From: PALSA-894 sp049698215 | GTDB taxonomy: Bacteria > Pseudomonadota > Alphaproteobacteria > Rhizobiales > Xanthobacteraceae | Assembly: GCA_049698215.1 (NCBI GenBank) | Contig: JBAVXH010000237.1 | Span: forward strand, 1 to 13,966 | Length of the DNA stretch: 13,966 bases | Direction: 5' to 3' | Shown here: in pieces, positions 5,328 through 13,259 of the stretch | How positions within the stretch are numbered: the first letter of the stretch is position 1 | How the letters are laid out: every line of letters begins with the position of its first letter | The notes under the pieces: generated by a model | What the model was told of the DNA's origin: nothing | The model's input: the letters and a program-made list of their open reading frames with translations, nothing else | Database searches by the model: none | Made by a program: the position numbers and the translations under genes

Positions 5328-7655
5328 ATGTTTGAAAACAGCGAATTGCCGGAAGACGCGCAGAAGAAGCTTGACGCCATCGTCGACCTGTTCAGGTCTC
5401 CCCCATCGATCAACTTCGAGAACAACGGATTGCGGGAAATCACTTATTCATTCCCATCAATCCGATCGCGCTCGCGGCCGTCTCCTGTCACGTCGCTTGG
5501 AGAGCTTGGGCAGTTTTATAGCGGGGCCGAGCAGAAGTTTTTCTACCAGACGTTCTTTCAAGCCGCTACTGCGGACGATCTTTGCTGGCCGAACGAGCGG
5601 CTGACCAACGATGGCATGTTTCATCGCATCGATGGCTCGGCATCACACATTGCAAACAAGGTCAATGCGACCAAGGAAATGGCGATCGCCTGGTTCCGAG
5701 ACGACCTTATCCAGCGCATTTCCACGGCCAAGCAGCCCGTCTGCGCCTTGATGCTCGGCCTGCCCGGCTCCGGCAAGTCGACCCTCGTCAAGTATCTGGT
5801 CAATGCAGAAAGAAACTACAGCAACAGCCTGAACGTCGTCTTCACAAGATTCGAGTCCACAAAATTCTTCCGGTTTTGCGAGGAGCACCCCAGCAGAAGG
5901 GGACAAGAGTGGACACTTGACGTTAATACCGTCGAGATGCTCTCAGACTATCTCTACAGCATCGTGTTGCGCGATCTGATATTGAACCAAGCTTATGACT
6001 TTGGCAAAGGCGGCCTGCAGAGAAAGACAAACGAGGGATTCTTCCGCAGCAGGTCCTCGATCGAGAACCTAATATATCAATCTGCCGAAGGCTATCCCAA
6101 TATCACCGAGGACATTATCCAGCACGGCTATTATACGTTGCTGCATTCGATCGGTGAGACGAAGTTCGATCACAAGAAAATCTTCGAGCTGAACTTTGCT
6201 CTACGGGTTGAGCTGGTACGAACCTTGGCAAGGGACAAGAAGATTTGCGTCGTGTTCGACGGGTTGGATTTTCTTTCTCCGGAAGATGAATTGCTTGACC
6301 GGCAAAAGTATCTGCTGCTCGAGGCCATTCTTAGGATGTTCGGACTCGGGGTGGCTGGCTGGGGCGGCCGCACCGCGCGTCTGGTCTTTGACTATCATGC
6401 CTTGGTGTTGCTGAGACCGAACACTTTTCACCAAGTATACGATCGGGTTGACAAGGAGGTTCTAACGGCGGCGATCCTGGTTTGTGAAATCGCACAGCTG
6501 GATCCCAAGGTCGTGCTTTACCGGGCGATCGTTCGCGGATTGCGCGAGGTGCAAAGCTACAGGGCGACTACGCCGGCCCAGCAGGCGAGAACTGCTGAAG
6601 AGCTATACAATTGCCTCAACGCCATTCTCGAGATGGTCGGGCTGCAGCTCCAGCTTCAAGAGCTCAAGTACAGCATATTGGAGCTGTTCAACGGAAATAT
6701 AAGAGATTCCTTCAAGTTCATATCGCGCGTGCTGTATTGGGTGAGAGAGGAGGGGGAGCGCGCGCTTAGCGTACGGCCAAAACTTTCCGAGGTGATTGAA
6801 TTTCTGTCATCCGGCGATTCTCAAAAGACGCTTCGGCAGAAATCCTACCGCGTGGTCGAGCTGCTGCTGTTGTTCAACAGTATGGCTTTTCAGAACGCGA
6901 TCACGACACGTCCAGTGCGGCCTCAGCCGGCCAGAAAGTTGAATCCCGTGGAAGGGGTCTCCTTGGAGAAGAATACTGGAACGACGAGCTTGGTCGACAA
7001 CGTATTCAACTACCACTTTTTTGAGCATGAAAACAATAATGACAATCACAAGTTACTAGAGAAGATTCGTCTGCTGCAGCTTTGTGCCCAAACGGAGGGC
7101 CTAACCGAGACTACACTGATGGAGGGCCTGCAAAATCTTGGTTACGATACAAGCTCTGCTTCAGGAGTGAAATATTCCATTCTCGTCCTAAGGCACGCAG
7201 GATTTATTGGGCGAGACGATAATGGTGCGGAGCGGAGTTACTCCGTAACTCCAAAAGGCCGGATCGTGCTCGAGAGATTGCTGTTTGATAATATCTATCT
7301 GGAGCATGTCTATCACAAGACGTTATTTCCTCTATCACTGATCGGCTCGCACCACGACGCACCACGGCAGGAGAGTCACGAGCGCTGGACGATCGCGTCA
7401 ATTCGAAATTACTTTACGTTGCTGACCTATGTGAAATTCATCGAGGCCAATGTGGCGCGGCACAAACGAGTGCCGGAATCGTTCTTGATTGCAAACAAGA
7501 TGGGAAAGGCGATAGAGGAAGCCGTCACACGCATTCTCATCCAGGATTATTTGAGCAAGCAAAGGCAAAATCCCTCGACCTGGTTCCTGACCTCTGCGCT
7601 GGAGGCGATGGAGGCGCAAGTGACCCACTGGCGGTCGGAAGGTCTGGTAGGCTGA
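5328..7655 (+). CDS. P-loop NTPase with C-terminal winged helix (STAND/AAA-like)
   Basis: A 775-residue protein. Residues 1-135 are an unassigned N-terminal region. Walker A is GLPGSGKST (144-152) and Walker B is ICVVFDGLD (306-314), the hhhhDGLD form common in STAND and related AAA+ ATPases. A following strand with LLRPNTF (361-367) may be a sensor region. A helical stretch of about 200 residues leads to a winged helix-turn-helix at about 576-652, ending in LRHAGFIGRDD and SYSVTPKGR, then a helical tail. No TPR, WD40 or LRR repeats are visible, unlike typical STAND phage sensors. ATG 5328 has only a weak upstream ribosome binding site; the preceding stop is 30 bases away in the same frame, so translation is probably coupled. 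Pairing with the nitrilase gene suggests a sensor or motor that controls the hydrolase. Exact family is not recognised. Codons such as ATA, TTA and AGA are frequent, unlike in the flanks. Confidence 0.85.
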   Translation: MFENSELPEDAQKKLDAIVDLFRSPPSINFENNGLREITYSFPSIRSRSRPSPVTSLGELGQFYSGAEQKFFYQTFFQAATADDLCWPNERLTNDGMFHRIDGSASHIANKVNATKEMAIAWFRDDLIQRISTAKQPVCALMLGLPGSGKSTLVKYLVNAERNYSNSLNVVFTRFESTKFFRFCEEHPSRRGQEWTLDVNTVEMLSDYLYSIVLRDLILNQAYDFGKGGLQRKTNEGFFRSRSSIENLIYQSAEGYPNITEDIIQHGYYTLLHSIGETKFDHKKIFELNFALRVELVRTLARDKKICVVFDGLDFLSPEDELLDRQKYLLLEAILRMFGLGVAGWGGRTARLVFDYHALVLLRPNTFHQVYDRVDKEVLTAAILVCEIAQLDPKVVLYRAIVRGLREVQSYRATTPAQQARTAEELYNCLNAILEMVGLQLQLQELKYSILELFNGNIRDSFKFISRVLYWVREEGERALSVRPKLSEVIEFLSSGDSQKTLRQKSYRVVELLLLFNSMAFQNAITTRPVRPQPARKLNPVEGVSLEKNTGTTSLVDNVFNYHFFEHENNNDNHKLLEKIRLLQLCAQTEGLTETTLMEGLQNLGYDTSSASGVKYSILVLRHAGFIGRDDNGAERSYSVTPKGRIVLERLLFDNIYLEHVYHKTLFPLSLIGSHHDAPRQESHERWTIASIRNYFTLLTYVKFIEANVARHKRVPESFLIANKMGKAIEEAVTRILIQDYLSKQRQNPSTWFLTSALEAMEAQVTHWRSEGLVG

Positions 7656-7667
7656 CGCGGCTGAGCG

Positions 7668-8927
7668 ATGCAAAATCTCAAGATCGACGGCGAGCGGCTG
7701 TGGGGCGAGCTGATGGAGACCGCCCAGATCGGCGGCACGCCGAAGGGCGGCATCTGCCGGCTCACGCTTACAGACCTCGACCGGCAAGTGCGGGAGTGGT
7801 TCAAGGCGCGCTGCGAGGGGCTCGGCTGCAACGTTACGGTCGACGACATGGGCGCGATGTTCGCGCGCTGGCCGGGGCAGCGGAGCGACATCCCGCCGAT
7901 CGCGATGGGAAGCCATCTCGACACGCAGCCGACCGGGGGCAAGTTCGACGGTGTGCTCGGCGTGCTCGGCGCACTGGAAGCGCTGCGCACCCTGGTGCAG
8001 GCGGGCTACGAAACCTACGCGCCGATCGAGGTGATCAACTGGACCAACGAGGAGGGCTCGCGCTTTGCGCCCGCGATGGTTGCCTCGGGCGTGTTCGCCG
8101 GCGCCTTCACGCGCGACTGGGCCTGGGGGCGCGAGGATCGTGCGGGGACGACCTTCGGCTCGGCGCTCGGGGAGATCGGATACAAAGGCGCTGAGCCGTG
8201 TGGCCGGCATGCGCTTTCCGCCTTCTTCGAACTGCATATCGAGCAGGGCCCGATCCTCGAGGCCGAGGACAAGGAGATCGGCATCGTCACCGGCGTGCAG
8301 GGGATGCGCTGGTACGAGGTGACGGTCACCGGGCAAGATGCGCACACCGGTGCGACGCCGATGCGGCTGCGCAAGAATGCATTGCTCGGCGCGGCACGGC
8401 TGGTCGAACGGATCAACGCGATAGCGGAGCGCCACAAGCCGGATGCGCTCGGGGCGGTCGGGCTGATGGAGGTGCGGCCGAACTCGCGCAATGTGGTGCC
8501 GGGCGAGGTGTTCTTCGGTGTCGACCTTCGCCATCCGGATAACGCCGTGCTCGACCAGCTCGAGACCGAGTTCAATGCGTCCTTGACCGAGGTTTGCGAT
8601 CCTCTGGGGCTTTCAGTTGCCTCGACGCGCATCTGGGATCAGCCGCCGGTGCGCTTCGACGCCAACTGCGTCGCCTCGGTGCGGAAGGCCGCCGCGCTCA
8701 GCGGATTTTCGGCGCGGGAAATTGTTTCCGGCGCGGGCCACGATGCAGCATATGTTTCGCGTGTCGCGCCTACGGCGATGATTTTCGTTCCCTGCCGGGA
8801 CGGCATCAGCCACAACGAGGCCGAGTTCACGTCGAAGGAACAATGCGCGGCGGGCGCTCAGGTGCTGCTGCAGGCCGTACTCGACTTTGACCGAGGCCTC
8901 GCCGAGCGGCATGCGACGCGGCGCTAG
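7668..8927 (+). CDS. M20-family metal-dependent N-carbamoyl amino acid hydrolase/amidase (hydantoinase/carbamoylase family)
   Basis: A 419-residue cytoplasmic enzyme, the usual length for N-carbamoyl-L-amino acid hydrolases, beta-ureidopropionases and allantoate amidohydrolases. These remove the carbamoyl group from an N-carbamoyl amino acid, giving amino acid, CO2 and ammonia. Metal ligands are visible: MGSHLDT (H83), GGKFDG (D94), TNEEG (E128/E129), ELHIEQGP (H190) and ISHNEAE (H382). DAHTGATPM (about 225-232) is the typical dimerisation-domain motif. The catalytic set is complete, so it should be active; which N-carbamoyl or amide substrate it uses cannot be told. ATG 7668 lies only 12 bases after the NTPase stop and has a poor ribosome binding site, so its own promoter region seems to have been displaced by the inserted block, and it may depend on read-through. 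The flavoprotein downstream makes an N-methylated amino acid product plausible. Confidence 0.9.
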   Translation: MQNLKIDGERLWGELMETAQIGGTPKGGICRLTLTDLDRQVREWFKARCEGLGCNVTVDDMGAMFARWPGQRSDIPPIAMGSHLDTQPTGGKFDGVLGVLGALEALRTLVQAGYETYAPIEVINWTNEEGSRFAPAMVASGVFAGAFTRDWAWGREDRAGTTFGSALGEIGYKGAEPCGRHALSAFFELHIEQGPILEAEDKEIGIVTGVQGMRWYEVTVTGQDAHTGATPMRLRKNALLGAARLVERINAIAERHKPDALGAVGLMEVRPNSRNVVPGEVFFGVDLRHPDNAVLDQLETEFNASLTEVCDPLGLSVASTRIWDQPPVRFDANCVASVRKAAALSGFSAREIVSGAGHDAAYVSRVAPTAMIFVPCRDGISHNEAEFTSKEQCAAGAQVLLQAVLDFDRGLAERHATRR

Positions 8928-9039
8928 TTCCAGTTTCATCATGCAGAACGGGCGGAAACGTTTGTTGGGAAGCGCCGACCGGGCTTGTCTTTGGTGGGGC
9001 CCTTCCGTCATATGACGAATCTGCAACCCTTGGGTCGCC

Positions 9040-9804
9040 ATGGTTCGGCCGCTTGCCCGCCGACGTCATAATGAGATCGTGCAGCGCCTGCGCGCCGCAG
9101 GAACGGTGGGCGTCGGCGAACTCGCCGACATGTTTAGCGTCTCGCACGAGACCATCCGCCGTGATCTGAAGCTCCTTGAGGATGGCGGTTACCTCGACGT
9201 CGTGCACGGCGGTGCGGCGCGGCGCGGCATGATGGAGCCGTCGATTGCGCAACGTGGCGGGGAGAACTCCGAAGGCAAGGCGGCGATCGCACGCGAGGCG
9301 GCGCGCATGGTGTCCGATGCGGCCTCCGTCCTGATCGATTCCGGGACCACGACGGCCGCGCTGTCCTATGAGCTGGTCGGCCGTCCGGGCCTGACGATCT
9401 TCACCAATTCGCTCAACCACGCGCTCACGCTCTGCCGCGTGTCCGGGAACCGGGTGGTCATGCTTGGTGGCGAGGTCGACGGCAACGACGAGGCGGTCTT
9501 CGGCACCGGCACGTCGACCGGCATCGACGCGGTGCGGGTCGACATTGCGTTCATCGGTGTCGGCGGCTTTGCCGAAGATGGCGGCATGACCGACTACTCG
9601 ATCATCGCGGCCGAGACCCGCGGGAAGATGATTCTGGCAGGGCGCGCCTACCTGCTCGCGGACCAGACCAAATTTGCGCGGCGCACGCCCTTCCGGGTGC
9701 CGAACATGAACAAGTGCGCGGGCGTGATCGTCGATGCGATGCCCGATACGGCGCTCGCCTCCGCCTGGAAAGCGAATGGCTGGGACATCGTCCTGGCGAA
9801 ATAG
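9040..9804 (+). CDS. DeoR/GlpR-family transcriptional regulator
   Basis: A 254-residue regulator of standard family length. The N-terminal DeoR helix-turn-helix spans about residues 7-60, with SVSHETIRRDLKLLEDGG (33-50) holding the recognition helix. The C-terminal ligand domain, with a sugar-isomerase-like fold, starts with IDSGTTT (99-105) and continues through TNSL, MLGGEV and the late DQTKF motif. Members usually repress a neighbouring catabolic operon and respond to a phosphorylated intermediate. The gene lies 112 bases after the amidohydrolase and 63 bases before the flavoprotein, so one or both are the likely targets. The effector cannot be inferred; nothing here looks like a sugar pathway, so the ligand may not be a sugar phosphate. 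The ribosome binding site before ATG 9040 is weak, but homology begins right after it. Confidence 0.9.
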   Translation: MVRPLARRRHNEIVQRLRAAGTVGVGELADMFSVSHETIRRDLKLLEDGGYLDVVHGGAARRGMMEPSIAQRGGENSEGKAAIAREAARMVSDAASVLIDSGTTTAALSYELVGRPGLTIFTNSLNHALTLCRVSGNRVVMLGGEVDGNDEAVFGTGTSTGIDAVRVDIAFIGVGGFAEDGGMTDYSIIAAETRGKMILAGRAYLLADQTKFARRTPFRVPNMNKCAGVIVDAMPDTALASAWKANGWDIVLAK

Positions 9805-9806
9805 AA

Positions 9807-9826
9807 GTGGTATTTTGTGGTTATTT
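9807..9826 (+). promoter_or_regulatory. Tandem 10-base direct repeat before the flavoprotein gene, possible DeoR operator
   Basis: GTGGTATTTT (9807-9816) is followed immediately by GTGGTTATTT (9817-9826), agreeing at 8 of 10 positions, in an A/T-rich pocket within otherwise GC-rich sequence. It lies between the regulator stop and the flavoprotein start at 9868. A one-turn repeat at this place fits a binding site for the adjacent regulator, but no binding motif is known for it. Confidence 0.3.
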
Positions 9827-9867
9827 GTTGATACAGTTGGCGGGCTCGTGATAACGGCCTGCAGTCA

Positions 9868-12315
9868 ATGAACAGCCAAACCCTTCCCGACACCGCGCGT
9901 GCCGTCGTCATCGGCGGCGGCGTGATCGGCTGCTCGGTCGCCTACCACCTGACCAAGCTCGGCTGGCGCGATGTCGTGCTGCTGGAGCAGGGGCGGCTCA
10001 CCTGCGGCACGACCTGGCACGCGGCGGGTCTGGTGGGGCAACTGCGCGCACACCAGAACATGACGCGCCTCGTCCAGTATTCGGCGCAGCTCTATCAGGC
10101 GCTCGAATCCGAAACCGGGCAGGCCACCGGCTGGAAGCAGTGCGGCTCGGTCCTGGTCGCGCGCACGCCCGAGCGCGTGACGTTGTTCAGGCGCATTGCC
10201 TCGGCGGCGCGCGCGCAGGGGGTGGTCTGCGAGATCATCTCGCTCCAGGAGGCCGCGCGAAAATATCCCGTGATGCGCACCGACGATCTGCTCGGCGCGC
10301 TGTGGCTCCCCGACGATGCCAAGGTCAATCCCGCCGACGTCACACAGGCACTGGCGAAGGGCGCCCGCATGGGCGGCGCGCGCATCGTCGAGCAGACGCG
10401 GGTCAACAGCATTCAGCAGAAAAACGGCGTCGCGACCGGCGTCTCGACGACGCGCGGCGACATCAAGGCCGAGGTCGTCATCAACTGCGCCGGCCAATGG
10501 GCGAAGCACGTCGGCCGCCTGGCGAGCGTGACCGTGCCGCTGCATTCCGCCGAGCACATGTACATCGTGACCGGGCGCATCGATGGCGTGCACCCGGATC
10601 TGCCGGTGCTGCGCGATCCCGACGGGTACATCTATGTGAAGGAGGAGGTCGGCGGCTTGCTGATGGGCGGCTTCGAGCCGGTGGCGAAGCCCTGGGCGAT
10701 GGACGGCATCCCGGAGAATTTCGAGTTCGGCATGCTGCCGGACGACTGGGATCAATTCCAGATCCTGATGGAGAATGCGCTGATCCGCCTGCCGTGCCTG
10801 GAGACCGCCGAGATCAAGACTTTCATGAACGGGCCGGAAAGCTTCACCCCCGACAACAACTTCATCATGGGCGAGGCGCCGGAGCTCAAGAATTTCTATG
10901 TCGCGGCCGGCTTCAACTCGATCGGCATCGCGTCGGGCGGCGGCGCGGGGCGCGCACTCGCCGAATGGATCGTGAATGGCGAGCCGACGCTCGATCTATG
11001 GCCGGTCGACGTCCGCCGCTTCGCGCGCTTTCACGACGACGATCGCTTCCTGAAAGAACGCGTCAGCGAGGTGCTTGGCCTGCACTACATGATGCCGTGG
11101 CCGAACCGCGAGCTGCAGTCCGCGCGGCCGCAGCGCCGCTCGCCGCTGTACGATCGGCTCGCCGCGCAGCACGCGCTGTTCGGCTCCAAGATGGGCTGGG
11201 AGCGGCCGAATTTCTTTGCGCCCGGCAAAGATGACGCGCGGCTCGATTATGCGTGGGGCCGGCAGAACTGGTTTCCCTACGCGGCGGCCGAGCACAAAGC
11301 GGCGCGTGAGGCCGTGACGATCGCGGACCTCACCTCGTTTGCGAAATTCTTCGTGCAGGGGCGCGATGCCGAAACGCTGCTGCAACATCTGTGCGCCAAC
11401 GATGCGGCGGTTCCGGTCGGCAGCACGGTCTACACCGGCCTGCTCAATGCACGCGGCACCTACGAGAGCGATCTCACCATCGCGCGCCTGGCGGCGGATC
11501 GCTTTCTACTCATCACCGGCACCGCGCAGGCGACACGCGACGCCGACTGGATCAACCGTCATCTCGGCGGCTTCGACGCGACGCTGACCGAAGTGACTGC
11601 GGCCTTTGCGGTGATCGCCTTGATGGGACCGCGCGCGCGCGATCTGCTCTCGCGCGTCACCCGCGCGCCACTCGACAATGCGGCGCTTCCGTTCGGCGTT
11701 ATCCGCGAAATCGGAATCGCCAAAGCGACGGTGCTCGCGTCGCGCCGCACCTACGTCGGCGAGCTTGGCTGGGAGCTTTACGTGCCGACCGAACATGCGG
11801 GCGGCGTGTACGATGCCCTGATGGAGGCCGGCGGCGATCTCGGCGTGCGCAATGCCGGCTATTACGCCATCGAGTCGTTGCGCCTCGAGAAAGGCTATCG
11901 CGCCTGGGGGCGGGAGCTGACGCCCGACTACAATCCCTATGAGGCGGGGCTCAGCTTCGCCGTGAAACTCGACAAGGGCGATTTCATCGGCCGCGACGCG
12001 CTCATCGCCACGAAAGCCAAGCCGCCGGCGCGCCGCCTGCTCAGCTTCGTCGCGCTCTCGCCCGACACGCCGATCGCGCACGGCGGCGAACTGATCCTGC
12101 GCAACGGCGAGCCGGCGGGCGAGGTCACCTCGGCGGCCTATGGGCATACGGTCGGCGGCATCGTCGCGCTCGGCTATGTGGCGACCGGCGGTGCGCGCAT
12201 TGATGACACTTGGCTGTCCGCGCGCTTCGAAATCGACATTGCAGGTGAGCGCGTACCGGTGCGCGCGAGCCTGAAAGCGCCGCACGATCCAAGCGGTGCG
12301 AAGATGAAGGCCTAG
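9868..12315 (+). CDS. Dimethylglycine/sarcosine dehydrogenase-like flavoprotein with folate-binding GcvT half
   Basis: An 815-residue cytoplasmic two-part enzyme. The N-terminal FAD-dependent DAO domain (about 10-370) has the dinucleotide motif VVIGGGVIGCS (13-23), ribose-binding E40 and TTWHAAGL with H51. That His matches the residue that holds FAD covalently in mammalian dimethylglycine dehydrogenase. A linker domain (about 375-430) is followed by GcvT-like domains (about 430-800) with YYAIESLRLEKGYR and RELTPDYNP, the region that binds tetrahydrofolate in the family. The expected reaction is oxidative N-demethylation of a methylated glycine, with the one-carbon unit passed to tetrahydrofolate. 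Family length is about 800-860, so it is complete. The next gene's ATG follows its stop with no gap. Substrate could be dimethylglycine, sarcosine or another N-methyl amino acid; the family is often over-annotated. ATG 9868 is chosen because the FAD motif begins at residue 13. Confidence 0.9.
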   Translation: MNSQTLPDTARAVVIGGGVIGCSVAYHLTKLGWRDVVLLEQGRLTCGTTWHAAGLVGQLRAHQNMTRLVQYSAQLYQALESETGQATGWKQCGSVLVARTPERVTLFRRIASAARAQGVVCEIISLQEAARKYPVMRTDDLLGALWLPDDAKVNPADVTQALAKGARMGGARIVEQTRVNSIQQKNGVATGVSTTRGDIKAEVVINCAGQWAKHVGRLASVTVPLHSAEHMYIVTGRIDGVHPDLPVLRDPDGYIYVKEEVGGLLMGGFEPVAKPWAMDGIPENFEFGMLPDDWDQFQILMENALIRLPCLETAEIKTFMNGPESFTPDNNFIMGEAPELKNFYVAAGFNSIGIASGGGAGRALAEWIVNGEPTLDLWPVDVRRFARFHDDDRFLKERVSEVLGLHYMMPWPNRELQSARPQRRSPLYDRLAAQHALFGSKMGWERPNFFAPGKDDARLDYAWGRQNWFPYAAAEHKAAREAVTIADLTSFAKFFVQGRDAETLLQHLCANDAAVPVGSTVYTGLLNARGTYESDLTIARLAADRFLLITGTAQATRDADWINRHLGGFDATLTEVTAAFAVIALMGPRARDLLSRVTRAPLDNAALPFGVIREIGIAKATVLASRRTYVGELGWELYVPTEHAGGVYDALMEAGGDLGVRNAGYYAIESLRLEKGYRAWGRELTPDYNPYEAGLSFAVKLDKGDFIGRDALIATKAKPPARRLLSFVALSPDTPIAHGGELILRNGEPAGEVTSAAYGHTVGGIVALGYVATGGARIDDTWLSARFEIDIAGERVPVRASLKAPHDPSGAKMKA

Positions 12316-13161
12316 ATGGATTCCTTTGTCTTCGGTGCTGTTCTTCTCGCCGCAGCGTGCCACGCCTCGTGGAACGCGCTGATCAAGATCAGGCTCGACC
12401 CGTTTCTCGCCATCGTGCTGATCGCCGCAATGGCCGGCATCGCTTCGCTGCCACTGCTGCCGTTCGTTCCGATCCCGCCGCTGGCCGCCTGGCCGTGGCT
12501 GATCGCCTCGGTGATCACGCATCTCGGCTACTACATCGGGCTGGCGGGCGCGTACCGCGCAGGCGACATGGGGCAGGTCTATCCGATCGCACGCGGCACC
12601 GCGCCGTTGATGACGGCGGCGGGCGGCGCGCTGCTGGTCGGCGAAAACTTCAGCCTCACCGGCTGGGCCGGCATTGTCGCGCTCACCAGCGGCGTGTTTT
12701 TGTTGTCGCTGCGCGGCGGCGGCGATCTCGCGCATCTCAATCGCCGCGCGGTGGCCTACGCCCTGTTCACCGCGGTGACGATCTGCTGCTACTCGCTGGT
12801 CGACGGCATCGGGGCGCGCACCGCCGGCAACGCGCATTCCTATGCGCTGTGGCTGTTCGTGATCGACGGCGCGTTCATCACGCTGATCGCGATCGTCAGC
12901 CGCGGGCCCGCGGCGGTTCCGGCCCTGGCCAAGTTCTGGAAAAGCGGACTCGCCGGCGGCGTGCTCTCGCTGACCGCCTATTGGATCGCGATCTGGGCCA
13001 TGACGGTCGCGCCGATCGCAATGGTCGCAGCCTTGCGCGAGACCAGCGTGCTGTTCGGCGCCGCGATTGCGGTGGTGTTTCTCAAGGAGCCATTGCGGCC
13101 GCCGCGCATCTTTGCCGCCGTGCTCATCGTTTGCGGGATCGCGCTGATCCGGTTGCAGTGA
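12316..13161 (+). CDS. EamA/DMT-superfamily transporter
   Basis: A 281-residue inner-membrane protein with about ten hydrophobic helices in two repeated EamA halves, the usual size for this superfamily. Seen: an N-terminal helix with ACHASWNALIK, YPIARGTAPL at the end of the first half, and ALRETSVLFGA in the second half, motifs common in EamA proteins. Members mostly export amino acids, amines or metabolites. The ATG directly abuts the stop of the flavoprotein gene (TAG then ATG), so the two are almost certainly co-transcribed and translationally coupled. Transport of the pathway's substrate or relief of a product is the simplest role; direction and substrate cannot be told from sequence. 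Confidence 0.9.
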   Translation: MDSFVFGAVLLAAACHASWNALIKIRLDPFLAIVLIAAMAGIASLPLLPFVPIPPLAAWPWLIASVITHLGYYIGLAGAYRAGDMGQVYPIARGTAPLMTAAGGALLVGENFSLTGWAGIVALTSGVFLLSLRGGGDLAHLNRRAVAYALFTAVTICCYSLVDGIGARTAGNAHSYALWLFVIDGAFITLIAIVSRGPAAVPALAKFWKSGLAGGVLSLTAYWIAIWAMTVAPIAMVAALRETSVLFGAAIAVVFLKEPLRPPRIFAAVLIVCGIALIRLQ

Positions 13162-13243
13162 CGCACTGCGGCGAAGTTCCCCAGCGTGGGCCTCGCGGTC
13201 ATGATTGTGTCCCGAATGTCGTGCCATCGGATTTGCCGAAACG

Positions 13244-13256
13244 GCCGCCGGGCGGC
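13244..13256. repeat. Short GC-rich hairpin before the last gene
   Basis: GCCGC and GCGGC flank a 3-base loop just before ATG 13260. There is no T-run, so it is a poor intrinsic terminator. It may simply reflect base composition. Confidence 0.3.
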
Positions 13257-13259
13257 TAG

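Larger units (their letters stand above)
2804..7655 (+). other. Putative inserted island: small protein, nitrilase and NTPase module
   Basis: By eye the base composition drops on entering this block and rises again at 7656, and codon use changes with it. All three genes point the same way, with short gaps between the last two. GCTGAGC occurs at 2797-2803, just before the block, and again at 7660-7666, just after it, which could be a target duplication or chance. There is no integrase, transposase, resolvase or tRNA in or beside it, so the means of acquisition is not visible. The block separates an aldehyde dehydrogenase from an amidohydrolase that are both metabolic and GC-rich. Confidence 0.6.

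Noticed and set aside
7398..8534. 378-residue reverse-strand frame spanning the NTPase end and the amidohydrolase
   Set aside because: It crosses the apparent island boundary and is antisense to two supported genes; no motif is visible.
13244..13256. Intrinsic terminator after the transporter gene
   Set aside because: The hairpin is short, has no T-run, and lies 80 bases after the stop, immediately before another start codon.
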